This document shows positions 6,876-14,341 of a stretch of 14,341 nt of DNA, in pieces; the first letter of the stretch is position 1, and every line of letters begins with the position of its first letter. Under the pieces are notes generated by a model. That model was given only the letters and a program-made list of their open reading frames with translations, made no database searches and was not told the DNA's origin. Both the position numbers and the translations under genes were made by a program. This stretch comes from an uncultured Candidatus Competibacteraceae bacterium (GTDB lineage: Bacteria > Pseudomonadota > Gammaproteobacteria > Competibacterales > Competibacteraceae): the NCBI GenBank assembly GCA_937872125.1, contig CALMNY010000136.1:1-14341 (forward strand), written 5' to 3'.

Positions 6876-7334
6876 ATGGAGCAAACCTATACGCTAACGC
6901 TCACCGAGCGGCAGCTCCGCCTGATCGATGCCGCCTGCGAAACCTGCGCCCGGGCCGCGCTGGGCCAGGTGGGCGACGTGCTCCGCTTCTGTCGCGATCG
7001 GCACGGGACGCCGATTTACACCTGGGAGCGGATGCGGGCCATCGAGGATCTGGTGAAACCCGCCATGGGACTGGCGCCGAACGAATCCTTCCGCATTGGC
7101 CATGGGGACGAGGCCGATACGCTGTGGGATCTGCATCAGGTGTTGCGGCATCGCCTGGCCTGGGACGCGGCCTATGCCGCCGGGCGGATCAAGCCCGGCG
7201 CGCCGCGCAACTGGGCGGATATGCTCAGTCACGATTTCGATGAACCGCTCCGTTATGGCCCGGAGCCGCTGGCGACGGTGAGCCCGGGTAACGCCCGCAG
7301 CGCCGCCGACGTCACCGGCGTGCAAGGGGCTTAA
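6876..7334 (+). CDS. Phage-like hypothetical protein of 152 residues
   Basis: Starts METQ-type sequence MEQTYTLTLTERQLRLIDAA with GGAGAG before the ATG. The N-terminal strand-helix (LTLTERQLRLIDAACETCAR, then GQVGDVLRF) and a central WDLHQVLRHRLAWD (84-97) match by eye a recurrent small protein of tailed phages that reads roughly 'threonine-leucine strand, helix with RxxxGQ, then W-D-x-x-Q-V-x-R-x-x-L-A-W'. Later, DFDEPLRYGPEPLA is like the family's acidic-proline end. Function unknown. It follows the DHH gene by 21 bp and is the last gene of this cluster. This supports a phage or phage-like origin of the region. Confidence 0.8.
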   Translation: MEQTYTLTLTERQLRLIDAACETCARAALGQVGDVLRFCRDRHGTPIYTWERMRAIEDLVKPAMGLAPNESFRIGHGDEADTLWDLHQVLRHRLAWDAAYAAGRIKPGAPRNWADMLSHDFDEPLRYGPEPLATVSPGNARSAADVTGVQGA

Positions 7335-7368
7335 TTCGCGCCGGGCCCGGTGTTACTCTTAGCCGTTC

Positions 7369-7457
7369 GCCCACCCGCATAAGCCGTGGGCCGAGTGAGG
7401 CCGGCCGCTGAGCCTGAGTTGCAAATCAGCGGCACCACGCCCTGGCACCGGAGTGCC
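7369..7457 (+). other. Cluster of three stem-loops in a convergent intergenic region
   Basis: Three perfect inverted repeats follow each other: GCCCAC (7369-7374)/GTGGGC (7386-7391); GCCGCTGA (7404-7411)/TCAGCGGC (7426-7433) with a 14-base loop containing TTGCAAA; and GGCAC (7444-7448)/GTGCC (7453-7457) closing a CGGA tetraloop. They lie 35-120 bases after the phage-like gene and could be a 3' mRNA structure, a small RNA or an attachment-type site. No open frame of interest covers them. Confidence 0.4.
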
Positions 7458-7513
7458 CCGCCCCGGTCGCCGCCCGCGCCGCATCCCCCACCGTAACTCC
7501 CGACCCCGCGGGA

Positions 7514-7540
7514 CCCCGGCCAACCGTCGGCTAGCCGGGG
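7514..7540 (-). terminator. Hairpin downstream of the subtilase gene, candidate terminator
   Basis: CCCCGGC (7514-7520) pairs with GCCGGGG (7534-7540) around a 13-base loop, starting 7 bases after the subtilase stop. There is no T-tract on either strand, so intrinsic termination is unproven. It sits between two converging genes and could serve both. Confidence 0.4.
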
Positions 7541-7547
7541 CGTCAGG

Positions 7548-10500
7548 TCAGTAGGTTGTCACCGCGAGCGTATCGACGTTGGCGTCCTCATTCCAGGCCG
7601 ACACCGTGGCGCGGAGGCGGAGACGCAGCACCGCCTCGGCCGGCAACGCCGCCACGTCGATCGCCGCCCGCACCCAGCGTCCTTCGTCCGCGCTATCGCC
7701 CTGGAGGGTCGCCGCTGGCGTCCAGGTCCGGCCGTCATCGCGCGAGACATCCACGGCCAGATACTCTCCGGCATCCCACGCCGCTTCAAGGTACCAGTCA
7801 AGGGTGACGCGGACCTGGGTGGCGCCGAGGAGCTCGATCGGCGGCGACGTCAGGGTGGCATCCACCGCCGGACCGTCGACCATCGCCGACCAGGCGCCGC
7901 TGGTGCGCCGCTCATAGGTGGTGGCCCAGGCGTCCTGGGGATCCTCCTCCCATAATCCAGCCCATTGTCCCTGCTCAAATTGGTCGCTGAAGAGCGTGGT
8001 CACGACCCCGGGCGGGATCGTGACCGTCACGGCCACGGTGCGGCGGGTTTTGTTGCCCTGGTCGTCGGTGACGGTGAGGGTGGCGGTGTAATGACCATGA
8101 GCGGCGTAGACGTGCGTCGGCTGGGGCCCGAGGGCGGTCTCCCCGTCCCCAAAGTCCCAGTGATAGCCAACGACCTGCCCATCGGGGTCAGACGAGCCGC
8201 GGGCGTCAAACTCCAGGGGCTGGCCGGCTTCCCCGCGATAGGGGCCGCCCGGGTCCGCCACCGGGGGGGCGCCATCCGCCGGCTGCCGCGGCACGATCAG
8301 CACCCGCACCGCGTCGATATTCGCATCTTCGTCCGCCGCGGAGGCCCGGGCGCGGAACCGTAACCGCAGCTGGTCATTGCTCGCGAGATCGGTGAGTTCG
8401 ATCACCGGCGTCTGCCACTGGTCGCGGGGACTCTGTTCGGGGCTGAGCCGGGCGTATTCGCGCCAGGTCGCGCCCCCATCCAGCGACGCGTCAAAGGCCA
8501 GGTATTCGCCGGCATCGAAGCTCCCCTCGATCAGCCAGGCGAAGGCGATCACCGCGCGGCGGCTGCCCTGCAGGTCGATCGGGACCGAGGTGAGCGTGGC
8601 ATCGGTCGCCAGGCCATCCACTTCGGCGGCGGCGCGGCCGGCGGTGGCGCGTTGGGTGGTGATCAGCCAATCGTTCTGGCTGTCCTGTTCCCAGCGGCCG
8701 TTCCAGCGGCCGTTTTCGAAGCTGTCGGTCCAGAGCTCGACCGGGGTTCCCGGCGGCACGGTGACGGTGACCGTGGTCCAGGCGCGGGTGCGGTTACCGG
8801 CGTCATCCTCGACCAGCAGGCCGACGCTGTAGTCGCCCGCGGTCAGGTAGGTATGCGTGGGGGCGACGCCACTGCCAGTCGTGCCATCGCCAAAGCTCCA
8901 TTCATAGCTGACGATCATGCCATCCGGGTCACTGGAGGCGGCGGCCGAGAACGTGATCGGTTCCTGCTCGATCCCGGTATAGGGCCCGCCCGCCGCGGCG
9001 GTGGGCGGAACGCCGGCGTCCGGGTCCGGCAACGGCGCCACGACCCGGACGATATCGACGTTCGCGTCTTCATCCCCCGCGGACATGGTGCCGCGGAAGC
9101 GCAGGCGGAGGACGTCATTGGAGGCTAACCCGGTGAGCGGGATGTTGGCCACCAGGGTCTGATTCTCGGGATCGACGTTACCGCGCAAACGCGCCTGTTC
9201 CCACCAGGTACGCCCGTCATCCAGCGACAGATCAAAGGCCAGGTATTCACCCGCATCCAGCCCGGCTTCGATGTACCACTCAAACGTGATGGTCGCTTCC
9301 CGCGCCCCCTGCAGGGGGATGGACCGGGAGGTCAGGGTCGCGTCCTCGGCCACCCCATCGACCTCCGCCGAGCGCCAGCCATCGGCCGCCCGTTGGGTGG
9401 AGGCAAACCAGGCATTTTGCCCGTCGCTGACCCAGAGATTGTTCCACTGTCCCTGCTCGAAGCCATCGAAGAACAACACCTGTTGCGGCGGGGTCAAGGT
9501 GACGAGGGAGGTGCTGCGATCGCTGGCGCCGCGATCATCGGTGACGGTCAGGGTGACGCTGTAGCTGCCGGCGTGGGCGTACACATGGGTGGGGGTGACG
9601 CCCGTGCCGGAGGCGCCGTCGCCAAAGTCCCAGGCGTAGGTAACGAGTGTGCCGTCGGGGTCCCGCGAGGCCCGCCCGTCCAAGGTCACGGCTTCCCCGG
9701 CGCTGACGGTGTAGGGGCCGCCCGCGGCCGCCTGGGGCGGTGCGTTCGGCGGCGGCGCCACGCGGGCGGGCAGGGCGACGTTGTCCAGCCAGCCCGCATC
9801 GCGGCCCAGATCGGTATTGCCGTCCTTCTGGTAGGCCCATTCGAGGACGTGGTGACCCGCCGTCAGCGGGAAGCGCTGGGGTTGCCAGCAAAGCGGGGAC
9901 CACACCGCGCACCCGGAGATGGCATTTTTCAGCTGGCCGTCAATGTAAAACGCCAGCCAATCCCAGCCGGTTTCGCTGGAGACTGTCCAGTCGAAGGTCA
10001 CCTCCCCGGCAGCGAAATAGTCCTCCAGGCGCAGGAGGGTCATCTGCCCGGCGGTGATCGCCCCGGATTGCAGGCTGGTCTGGCCCTCGCTCACCGGCGT
10101 GGCGACGACCTCCCAGGCGGCCGCGGATTCGTCCGGGGTCAGCCACCCCGCGGGCCAGGTCCCGCCCGCCGGAAAACGCTCGCTGTCGCCGTTGGCGTCG
10201 ACAAAGGTTGCCGCGACGGTTTTGACCGCATCCATCACCAGGGTGCAGGTGGCGCTCGTGCCCGCGCAATCCGCCCCCCAGCCGGCGAAGGACCAGTCCG
10301 GGCCCGGGGTGGCAATCAGCTCCACGGCGGCGTCGCGGTCGAAACTGGCGGCGCAGGTGGCGCCGCAGTCGATGCCGGAGGGCGTGCTGGTGACGGCCCC
10401 CAGCCCGGCGGTCTGCACCGCCAGTTGGGCGCGGTCGGCTTCGGCAGTGAACAGGAGACGGTTCGGGGAGCCCAGGACGATCTCCGTCAAGGCGCCCGTG

Positions 10501-12014
10501 GTGGCGTTGGTGGTGACGAAGGTCGCGATGTCCGTCGGGGTGGCCCCGGGATTGTCCTGCAGGTAGAGCGCGATCGCGCCGGCGACATGCGGCGCGGCCA
10601 TGGAGGTGCCACTCAGGGTGACCGCGGCCGTGTCCGACTCTGCGCCGGCGGACAGGATCGCGGCACCGGGGGCGAAGAGATCGACGCAGGGCCCGTAGTT
10701 CGAGAAATAGGCCCGGGCATCGGCCTCGGTGGTGGCGCCGACCGTGATCGCGGTCGGCGCGGCGGACGGGGAGCGGGTGCAGGCATCGACGGCCTCATTG
10801 CCCGCCGCCACCACCATCGGCACCCCGGCCGCGACCGCGTTGGCGACCGCTTGATTGAGCGCGGCGGAATAATCCCCGCCGAGACTCATATTCGCCACCG
10901 CCGGGGCCTGGTGGTGGGCCGCCACCCAGTCGATACCGCCCAGCACGCTGAAATAGGAGCCGGAACCGGCGCAATCGAGCACCTTGACCGCGATCAGGTT
11001 GACCTCCTTGGCCACGCCATAGGTGTCGCCACCGACGATGCCGGCGACATGGGTGCCGTGACCGTGGCAATCCGCGTCCTGATCATCGACTTGATTGGTG
11101 CCCCAGGTGGCACGGCCGGCGAAGTCGACGTGGGAGGTGCGGATGCCGGTATCGATGACGTAGACGTTCACCCCCGGCGCCGTGTTGACCGGGGTGAAGC
11201 GCTGATCGAGGGGCAGGGTGCGCTGGTCGATCCGATCCAGTCCCCAGGGCGGCTGGGCTTGGGTCGCACCGATCGTCACCCGCCCGTTCTGCTCCACCAG
11301 GGCGACGCGCGGATCCTTGGCCAGGGCGTCCGCCGCCGCCGCACTCAGGCGCAGCCCCACCCCAGGCAGGGCGTGGGGCCACTGCGCGGCGAGCTGGCCC
11401 TGGTACTGGATCGCCAAACTGGCGCCCAGGCTGCTGACTTCGGCGCCCAGGTCCCCGACCCGGCGCGCGGCCCAGCTGAACGCCTGCTCCTTGAACACCA
11501 CGACATACTCGTCGGCGATGGGCTCGGGCGCCCGCTGGACCGTGGGGGCATTGCCCGGCGACGTCATCAGCGGCGAGGGGGGCAGCGGCTCCACCGCGGC
11601 GACCCAGGGGGATTCTTCCAGGACCGCCAGGGCGGCGTCATCAATCTCCAGCGTCAGGCTGGGCAGGGTGGCGGGACGGTCCAGCGCGCGATAGGAGCTG
11701 GCGGGCAGGCTGGCCAGCAGCAGGTCGGCGCGGTCCGCCAGGTCGCTGAGCCACGCCGCACTCGGGCCGGTAGCGCCCGGGGTGGCGACGGTCTCGATCT
11801 GCACATCCACGCGTACCCAGGCGCGCGTCTGCATGGCGAGCTGCGTATGCAGGTCCGCCAGGTTGCGCGCCGCGGCCGGGGTGTCGTACCACGCCGGGGC
11901 CGGTGTGCCGGGAGCGCCATCCAGGGCGTGCGCCTGGGCGCACAGGAGCCAGGCACCGCAGGCGGTGCTCAGCCAGCCGCGGGGGCGGAAGCGTGGGGAG
12001 GGAGCGGTCAGCAT
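7548..12014 (-). CDS. Secreted aqualysin-like S8 subtilase with PKD repeats
   Basis: A 1488-residue extracellular serine protease. Signal peptide 1-30 (basic start, hydrophobic core, cleavage near AHA). Two propeptide-like segments: 64-147, ending ALAVLEESPWVAAVEP, and an inhibitor-I9 type 168-247, ending ALAKDPRVALVEQNG. The S8 domain spans about 255-525 with Asp288 (VIDTG), His319 (HGTHVAG), Asn406 (AAGNE) and Ser471 (GTSMAAPHVAG). Cys316/348 and Cys412/443 have the 32- and 31-residue spacings of the two aqualysin I disulfides. Next are an InlB-B-like repeat (about 530-604), a jelly-roll-like segment (611-750), and three PKD domains (757-841, 1002-1087, 1248-1333), each followed by a roughly 150-residue module with DATLTS and EDANVD motifs. 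No sorting signal or membrane anchor at the end. Weak ribosome site before ATG 12014. Protease function is secure; the substrate is unknown. Confidence 0.96.
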   Translation of the reverse strand: MLTAPSPRFRPRGWLSTACGAWLLCAQAHALDGAPGTPAPAWYDTPAAARNLADLHTQLAMQTRAWVRVDVQIETVATPGATGPSAAWLSDLADRADLLLASLPASSYRALDRPATLPSLTLEIDDAALAVLEESPWVAAVEPLPPSPLMTSPGNAPTVQRAPEPIADEYVVVFKEQAFSWAARRVGDLGAEVSSLGASLAIQYQGQLAAQWPHALPGVGLRLSAAAADALAKDPRVALVEQNGRVTIGATQAQPPWGLDRIDQRTLPLDQRFTPVNTAPGVNVYVIDTGIRTSHVDFAGRATWGTNQVDDQDADCHGHGTHVAGIVGGDTYGVAKEVNLIAVKVLDCAGSGSYFSVLGGIDWVAAHHQAPAVANMSLGGDYSAALNQAVANAVAAGVPMVVAAGNEAVDACTRSPSAAPTAITVGATTEADARAYFSNYGPCVDLFAPGAAILSAGAESDTAAVTLSGTSMAAPHVAGAIALYLQDNPGATPTDIATFVTTNATTGALTEIVLGSPNRLLFTAEADRAQLAVQTAGLGAVTSTPSGIDCGATCAASFDRDAAVELIATPGPDWSFAGWGADCAGTSATCTLVMDAVKTVAATFVDANGDSERFPAGGTWPAGWLTPDESAAAWEVVATPVSEGQTSLQSGAITAGQMTLLRLEDYFAAGEVTFDWTVSSETGWDWLAFYIDGQLKNAISGCAVWSPLCWQPQRFPLTAGHHVLEWAYQKDGNTDLGRDAGWLDNVALPARVAPPPNAPPQAAAGGPYTVSAGEAVTLDGRASRDPDGTLVTYAWDFGDGASGTGVTPTHVYAHAGSYSVTLTVTDDRGASDRSTSLVTLTPPQQVLFFDGFEQGQWNNLWVSDGQNAWFASTQRAADGWRSAEVDGVAEDATLTSRSIPLQGAREATITFEWYIEAGLDAGEYLAFDLSLDDGRTWWEQARLRGNVDPENQTLVANIPLTGLASNDVLRLRFRGTMSAGDEDANVDIVRVVAPLPDPDAGVPPTAAAGGPYTGIEQEPITFSAAASSDPDGMIVSYEWSFGDGTTGSGVAPTHTYLTAGDYSVGLLVEDDAGNRTRAWTTVTVTVPPGTPVELWTDSFENGRWNGRWEQDSQNDWLITTQRATAGRAAAEVDGLATDATLTSVPIDLQGSRRAVIAFAWLIEGSFDAGEYLAFDASLDGGATWREYARLSPEQSPRDQWQTPVIELTDLASNDQLRLRFRARASAADEDANIDAVRVLIVPRQPADGAPPVADPGGPYRGEAGQPLEFDARGSSDPDGQVVGYHWDFGDGETALGPQPTHVYAAHGHYTATLTVTDDQGNKTRRTVAVTVTIPPGVVTTLFSDQFEQGQWAGLWEEDPQDAWATTYERRTSGAWSAMVDGPAVDATLTSPPIELLGATQVRVTLDWYLEAAWDAGEYLAVDVSRDDGRTWTPAATLQGDSADEGRWVRAAIDVAALPAEAVLRLRLRATVSAWNEDANVDTLAVTTY
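7551..9746 (-). repeat. Three tandem coding repeats (PKD plus partner module) in the subtilase
   Basis: Units begin at residues 757, 1002 and 1248, a period of about 245 codons. Each unit holds a PKD domain (GGPY, then SSDPDG or SRDPDG, FGDG, PTHxY, VxDDxGN or DRGA) and a module with FExGxW, a VDG segment with DATLTS, DAGEYLAFD or DAGEYLAVD, then a late NEDAN or DEDAN motif. Copies are diverged in protein sequence, so this is old duplication, not a recent slip. Confidence 0.9.
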
Positions 12015-12099
12015 GTGGGGTCACCCGGTAACTCTGTTGACTGGCATGAACGGTGGTGCGCGGGGGTCCATCCCGGTCCGGCGCCTGCCGCTTTTCGGT

Positions 12100-12354
12100 C
12101 GGGAAACCGGGGGAGCGCCACGCGCTGGTGTCGGCCAGGAGCGCCGCAGTACCGCACCGGTATCAACCGCAAATTACCACATTGTCCGCCGGCGGACCGC
12201 GCCACACGGGGCGGCCGTGCGGCCCCGCGCGGCCGGACCTAAGGTAGCGCTGGTAACGCCGGCGGATATTGGGCGCAAAGGCGCGCGTTTTAGCCTCCCT
12301 TGCGCGTGAATTTAGGGAGAATTCGCCGCTAGGGTATCGGCGGGAAACCGGGGG
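12100..12354 (+). repeat. Direct repeat pair CGGGAAACCGGGGG
   Basis: The exact 14-mer is at 12100-12113 and 12341-12354. Flanking bases also agree partly (TCGG before, GCCA after), giving an imperfect repeat of about 25 bp. Both lie in the intergenic region. They could be regulator binding sites or ends of a small inserted piece. Confidence 0.55.
12184..12197. promoter_or_regulatory. Perfect 14-bp palindrome, possible operator
   Basis: GTCCGCCGGCGGAC is its own reverse complement. It lies 170 bp upstream of the subtilase start and 317 bp upstream of the NERD gene, a fitting place for a dimeric regulator. A chance palindrome in GC-rich DNA cannot be excluded. Confidence 0.35.
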
Positions 12355-12513
12355 CTTGCCAAGGTGGCGCGGGAGGGCCGCCGGCCGGGGGAAGCGCGGG
12401 CGCTTCCCGCTCAGACCCGGGGCGGCGGGGTGTCCTGGGGCGCGGCACTTGGCCCCGGTCGGCACGCCCCGGTGACCGCCGGCCGGCCCCCACGCAAGAG
12501 GGTTTGTCTCAGG

Positions 12514-13284
12514 ATGCCCCATAGCATTGCCCTGCCCCCGTGGGCCGTGGCGCTGGCGCCGTTCGGTGTCGGCTATGCCCTGGGCGCCCTCGTGCGCCGC
12601 GTCTGGCACGGGGGGCGGGCGCCCGCCCCCCTCACCCGCGCCCAGCACCGGGGGTTGGCAGGCGAGGCGGCGGTGAGCGCGGTGGTACGCGCCCGGTTTC
12701 CCCGCGCCGCCGACGATCTGCTGCTGCGCTTTGGCGCGGGGCGCTATAGCCAGATCGATCATCTGGCCTTGACCCCGCACGGCATCCTGGTGCTCGAAAG
12801 CAAGAATCTGGGCGGCTTGCTCTATGGCGCGCCCGACCGGCCTTATTGGACGCAGGTCATTGGCCCGCAGCGCCACACGTTCTACAACCCGCTCAAGCAG
12901 AATGCCACGCATCTGGCCGCGGTACGACGGTATGCGGGCGCGGTGCCGGTGCAGGGACTGGTGGTGTTCATGGACCGCGGTGTCTTTCCCGAAGGTTACC
13001 CGGCGGGCACCGTGGCCTTGCGCGCCCTGGCGGCGACCCTCGCTCCCCTGGCGGCCGGGCGCATCCCCTACCGCTATCGCCGCGCGTGGCGGCGGGTGCT
13101 GGCGGCGCATCAGGCCAGCCCCCACGCCCGTCAGGCGCACGCAGCGTACGTGGCCCGGCGCGTGGGCGCGCGCCCGGGCGCGCGCGCCGGCGTGACCACG
13201 GATGCGCCGCGCACATGGGGGTGGTGGCTCCCGTGGCTCGTGCTGCTCCTGGCTAGCGCTATCCCGGCCCCGGTGGCGGGATGA
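12514..13284 (+). CDS. NERD-domain protein with membrane segments
   Basis: A 256-residue protein with a nuclease-related domain (restriction-endonuclease-like fold) at about 45-155. Key residues are Glu51 (AGEAAV), Asp82 (SQIDHLALT), and Glu95/Lys97 (VLESKNLGG), the D...ExK arrangement expected for this fold. NPLKQN then His133 follow, as in other NERD proteins. Hydrophobic segments at about 9-27 and 236-253 suggest anchoring to the inner membrane at one or both ends. ATG 12514 is chosen because the upstream extension is low-complexity and the membrane helix begins just after this Met; the ribosome site (GAGGG, 11 bases upstream) is weak. NERD proteins are thought to act on nucleic acids, but their roles are mostly unproven. 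parE lies 148 bp downstream. Confidence 0.87.
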   Translation: MPHSIALPPWAVALAPFGVGYALGALVRRVWHGGRAPAPLTRAQHRGLAGEAAVSAVVRARFPRAADDLLLRFGAGRYSQIDHLALTPHGILVLESKNLGGLLYGAPDRPYWTQVIGPQRHTFYNPLKQNATHLAAVRRYAGAVPVQGLVVFMDRGVFPEGYPAGTVALRALAATLAPLAAGRIPYRYRRAWRRVLAAHQASPHARQAHAAYVARRVGARPGARAGVTTDAPRTWGWWLPWLVLLLASAIPAPVAG

Positions 13285-13416
13285 ACGGCGGGACGGCGGC
13301 CTTTTGCGGGCGTTGATGGCAGGCATGCGATAGCATTACCGACCCGCTTAGCCTTATCATGCCGGGCGTGCGCGGTCGGGGTTTGCTTCCCCGCTCCGCT
13401 CCCCTCTCACCGCCAC

Positions 13417-13424
13417 AGGAAGGG
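13417..13424 (+). promoter_or_regulatory. Ribosome binding site of parE
   Basis: AGGAAGGG lies 7 bases before ATG 13432, a strong Shine-Dalgarno sequence that fixes the start. A -10-like TATCAT (13355-13360) lies upstream with no good -35. Confidence 0.7.
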
Positions 13425-13431
13425 TTCTGCG

Positions 13432-14341
13432 ATGTCTGCCAGCTATAACGCCGCGGCGATTGAGGTGCTGTCCGGGCTGGACCCGGTGCGCAAGCGCCCG
13501 GGCATGTACACCGACACCACGCGGCCCAACCACCTGGCCCAGGAGGTGATCGATAACAGCGTCGACGAAGCCCTGGCGGGCTTTGCCCGCGAGATCCGCG
13601 TGGTGGTCTTCGCCGACGGCTCCCTGGAGGTGACCGACAACGGGCGCGGCATGCCGGTCGACCGCCATCCGGAGCTGGGGCTGCCCGGGGCGGAGGTCAT
13701 CATGACCCGCTTGCATGCCGGCGGCAAATTCTCCGCGGACAACTACGCCTTTTCCGGCGGCTTGCATGGGGTCGGCATCTCGGTGGTCAACGCCCTGTCC
13801 CAGCGCGTGGACCTGTGGGTGAAGCGCGACGGGCGGGAGCATCACATGGCCTTCGCCCACGGCGACAAGGTGTCGGACCTGGAACCGGTCGGCAAGGTCC
13901 CGCGCAAGGACACCGGCACCCGGCTGCGCTTCTGGCCCGATCCGAGCTATTTCGACAGCCCGCGTTTCTCCGTGCGGCGCCTCAAGCACCTGCTCCAGGC
14001 CAAGGCCGTGCTCTGCCCCGGGCTCACCGTGACCTTGCGCGACGAGGCCAGCGGCGAGGAGCTGACCTGGTACTACGAGGACGGCCTCAAGGACTATCTG
14101 CTCCAGTCCCTGCCGGGGCGGGAACTGCTGCCCGCCACGCCCTTCACCGGTCGCTTCGAGGCCCGCACCGAGGCCGCCGCCTGGGCCCTGGTCTGGACGC
14201 CCGCGGGGGGTGAGCCCTGCGCCGAGAGCTATGTCAACCTCATCCCCACCGTTCAGGGCGGGACCCACGTCAACGGCCTGCGCACTGGCCTGACCGAGGC
14301 GGTGCGCGACTTCTGCGAGTTTCGCAACCTGCTGCCCCGGG
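13432..14341 (+). CDS. parE: DNA topoisomerase IV subunit B, N-terminal part
   Basis: ATPase subunit of topoisomerase IV, which with ParC decatenates daughter chromosomes. 303 complete codons are present and the gene runs off the window. The GHKL ATPase motifs are intact: QEVIDNSVDEA (Glu38 catalytic base, Asn42 for Mg), DNGRGMPVD (from Asp69), HAGGKFS (95-101), the ATP lid SGGLHGVG (108-115) and TGTRLRFWPD. The transducer domain begins after this, with SYVNLIPT and GGTHVNGLR. The opening MSASYNAAAIEVLSGL and RKRPGMYTDTT are typical of gammaproteobacterial ParE, separating it from GyrB. Same strand as the NERD gene but with its own 147-bp upstream region. Core chromosomal gene. Confidence 0.96.
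   Translation, partial: MSASYNAAAIEVLSGLDPVRKRPGMYTDTTRPNHLAQEVIDNSVDEALAGFAREIRVVVFADGSLEVTDNGRGMPVDRHPELGLPGAEVIMTRLHAGGKFSADNYAFSGGLHGVGISVVNALSQRVDLWVKRDGREHHMAFAHGDKVSDLEPVGKVPRKDTGTRLRFWPDPSYFDSPRFSVRRLKHLLQAKAVLCPGLTVTLRDEASGEELTWYYEDGLKDYLLQSLPGRELLPATPFTGRFEARTEAAAWALVWTPAGGEPCAESYVNLIPTVQGGTHVNGLRTGLTEAVRDFCEFRNLLPR

Larger units (their letters stand above)
12015..12513. other. Divergent intergenic region with palindrome and direct repeat
   Basis: About 500 bp between the leftward subtilase and the rightward NERD gene. Frames here are GC-bias shadows with no start signals. It contains the perfect palindrome at 12184-12197, a 14-bp direct repeat (12100-12113 and 12341-12354), and small overlapping inverted repeats at 12273-12319 (GCGCAA/TTGCGC, CTCCCT/AGGGAG). 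It should contain promoters for both flanking genes; none matches the sigma70 consensus well. Confidence 0.5.

Noticed and set aside
7395..7470. tRNA-Cys-like loop TTGCAAA in a stem
   Set aside because: The anticodon-type stem would have an 8-base loop with only 4 pairs, and no D arm, T-loop (GGTTCGA) or acceptor stem can be drawn.
9393..12242. 949-codon open frame on the plus strand
   Set aside because: It lies antisense to the subtilase, whose domains and catalytic residues are unmistakable; the product is Gly/Arg/His-rich without a family, as expected for a shadow frame in GC-rich DNA.
12163..13326. 387-codon minus-strand frame
   Set aside because: Antisense to the NERD gene, low-complexity Arg/Pro/Gly sequence.
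81..13350. ACCCGCTTA at 81-89 and 13342-13350 as possible element ends
   Set aside because: A 9-bp match is expected many times by chance in a window of this size, and the flanks do not agree.
13357..14268. 303-codon minus-strand frame
   Set aside because: Antisense to parE, whose ATPase motifs are complete on the plus strand.

Overview
The window is GC-rich bacterial DNA, most likely from a gammaproteobacterium. The best clue is the right end, where the first 303 residues of a ParE (topoisomerase IV subunit B) read very much like gammaproteobacterial ParE. The genus cannot be fixed from this sequence. No rRNA, canonical tRNA, CRISPR array, integrase or transposase was found.

Left part (about 1-7340) looks like a mobile element (integrative/conjugative element, plasmid or phage relative). 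A leftward topoisomerase III gene (topB) with two C-terminal zinc-repeat modules is followed by about 600 bp with no convincing gene, which contains a good sigma70-type promoter pointing right. Downstream lies a tight rightward array of small genes (3306-4810). They are joined by 11-bp or 4-bp overlaps, end in an HU-like DNA-binding protein, and are closed by a perfect 10-bp-stem hairpin. A second rightward cluster (4919-7334) encodes a stand-alone class I ribonucleotide reductase small subunit (NrdB-like) with all metal ligands and the radical tyrosine, a DHH/DHHA1 phosphoesterase, and a 152-residue protein resembling small phage proteins. This suggests DNA processing plus nucleotide supply and recycling for an autonomous element. 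That functional link is inference.

Middle part: 7335-7547 is a convergent intergenic region packed with four stem-loops. It separates the mobile-type genes from a leftward 1488-residue secreted aqualysin-like subtilase (7548-12014). The subtilase has a signal peptide, two propeptide-like segments, a complete Asp/His/Ser triad, cysteines spaced as in aqualysin I, an InlB-B-like repeat, and three tandem copies of a PKD plus about 150-residue module.

Right part: a 500-bp divergent intergenic region with a perfect 14-bp palindrome and a 14-bp direct repeat precedes a rightward membrane-anchored NERD-domain protein. After it comes parE, cut off by the window edge. These look more like chromosomal genes than the left part does.
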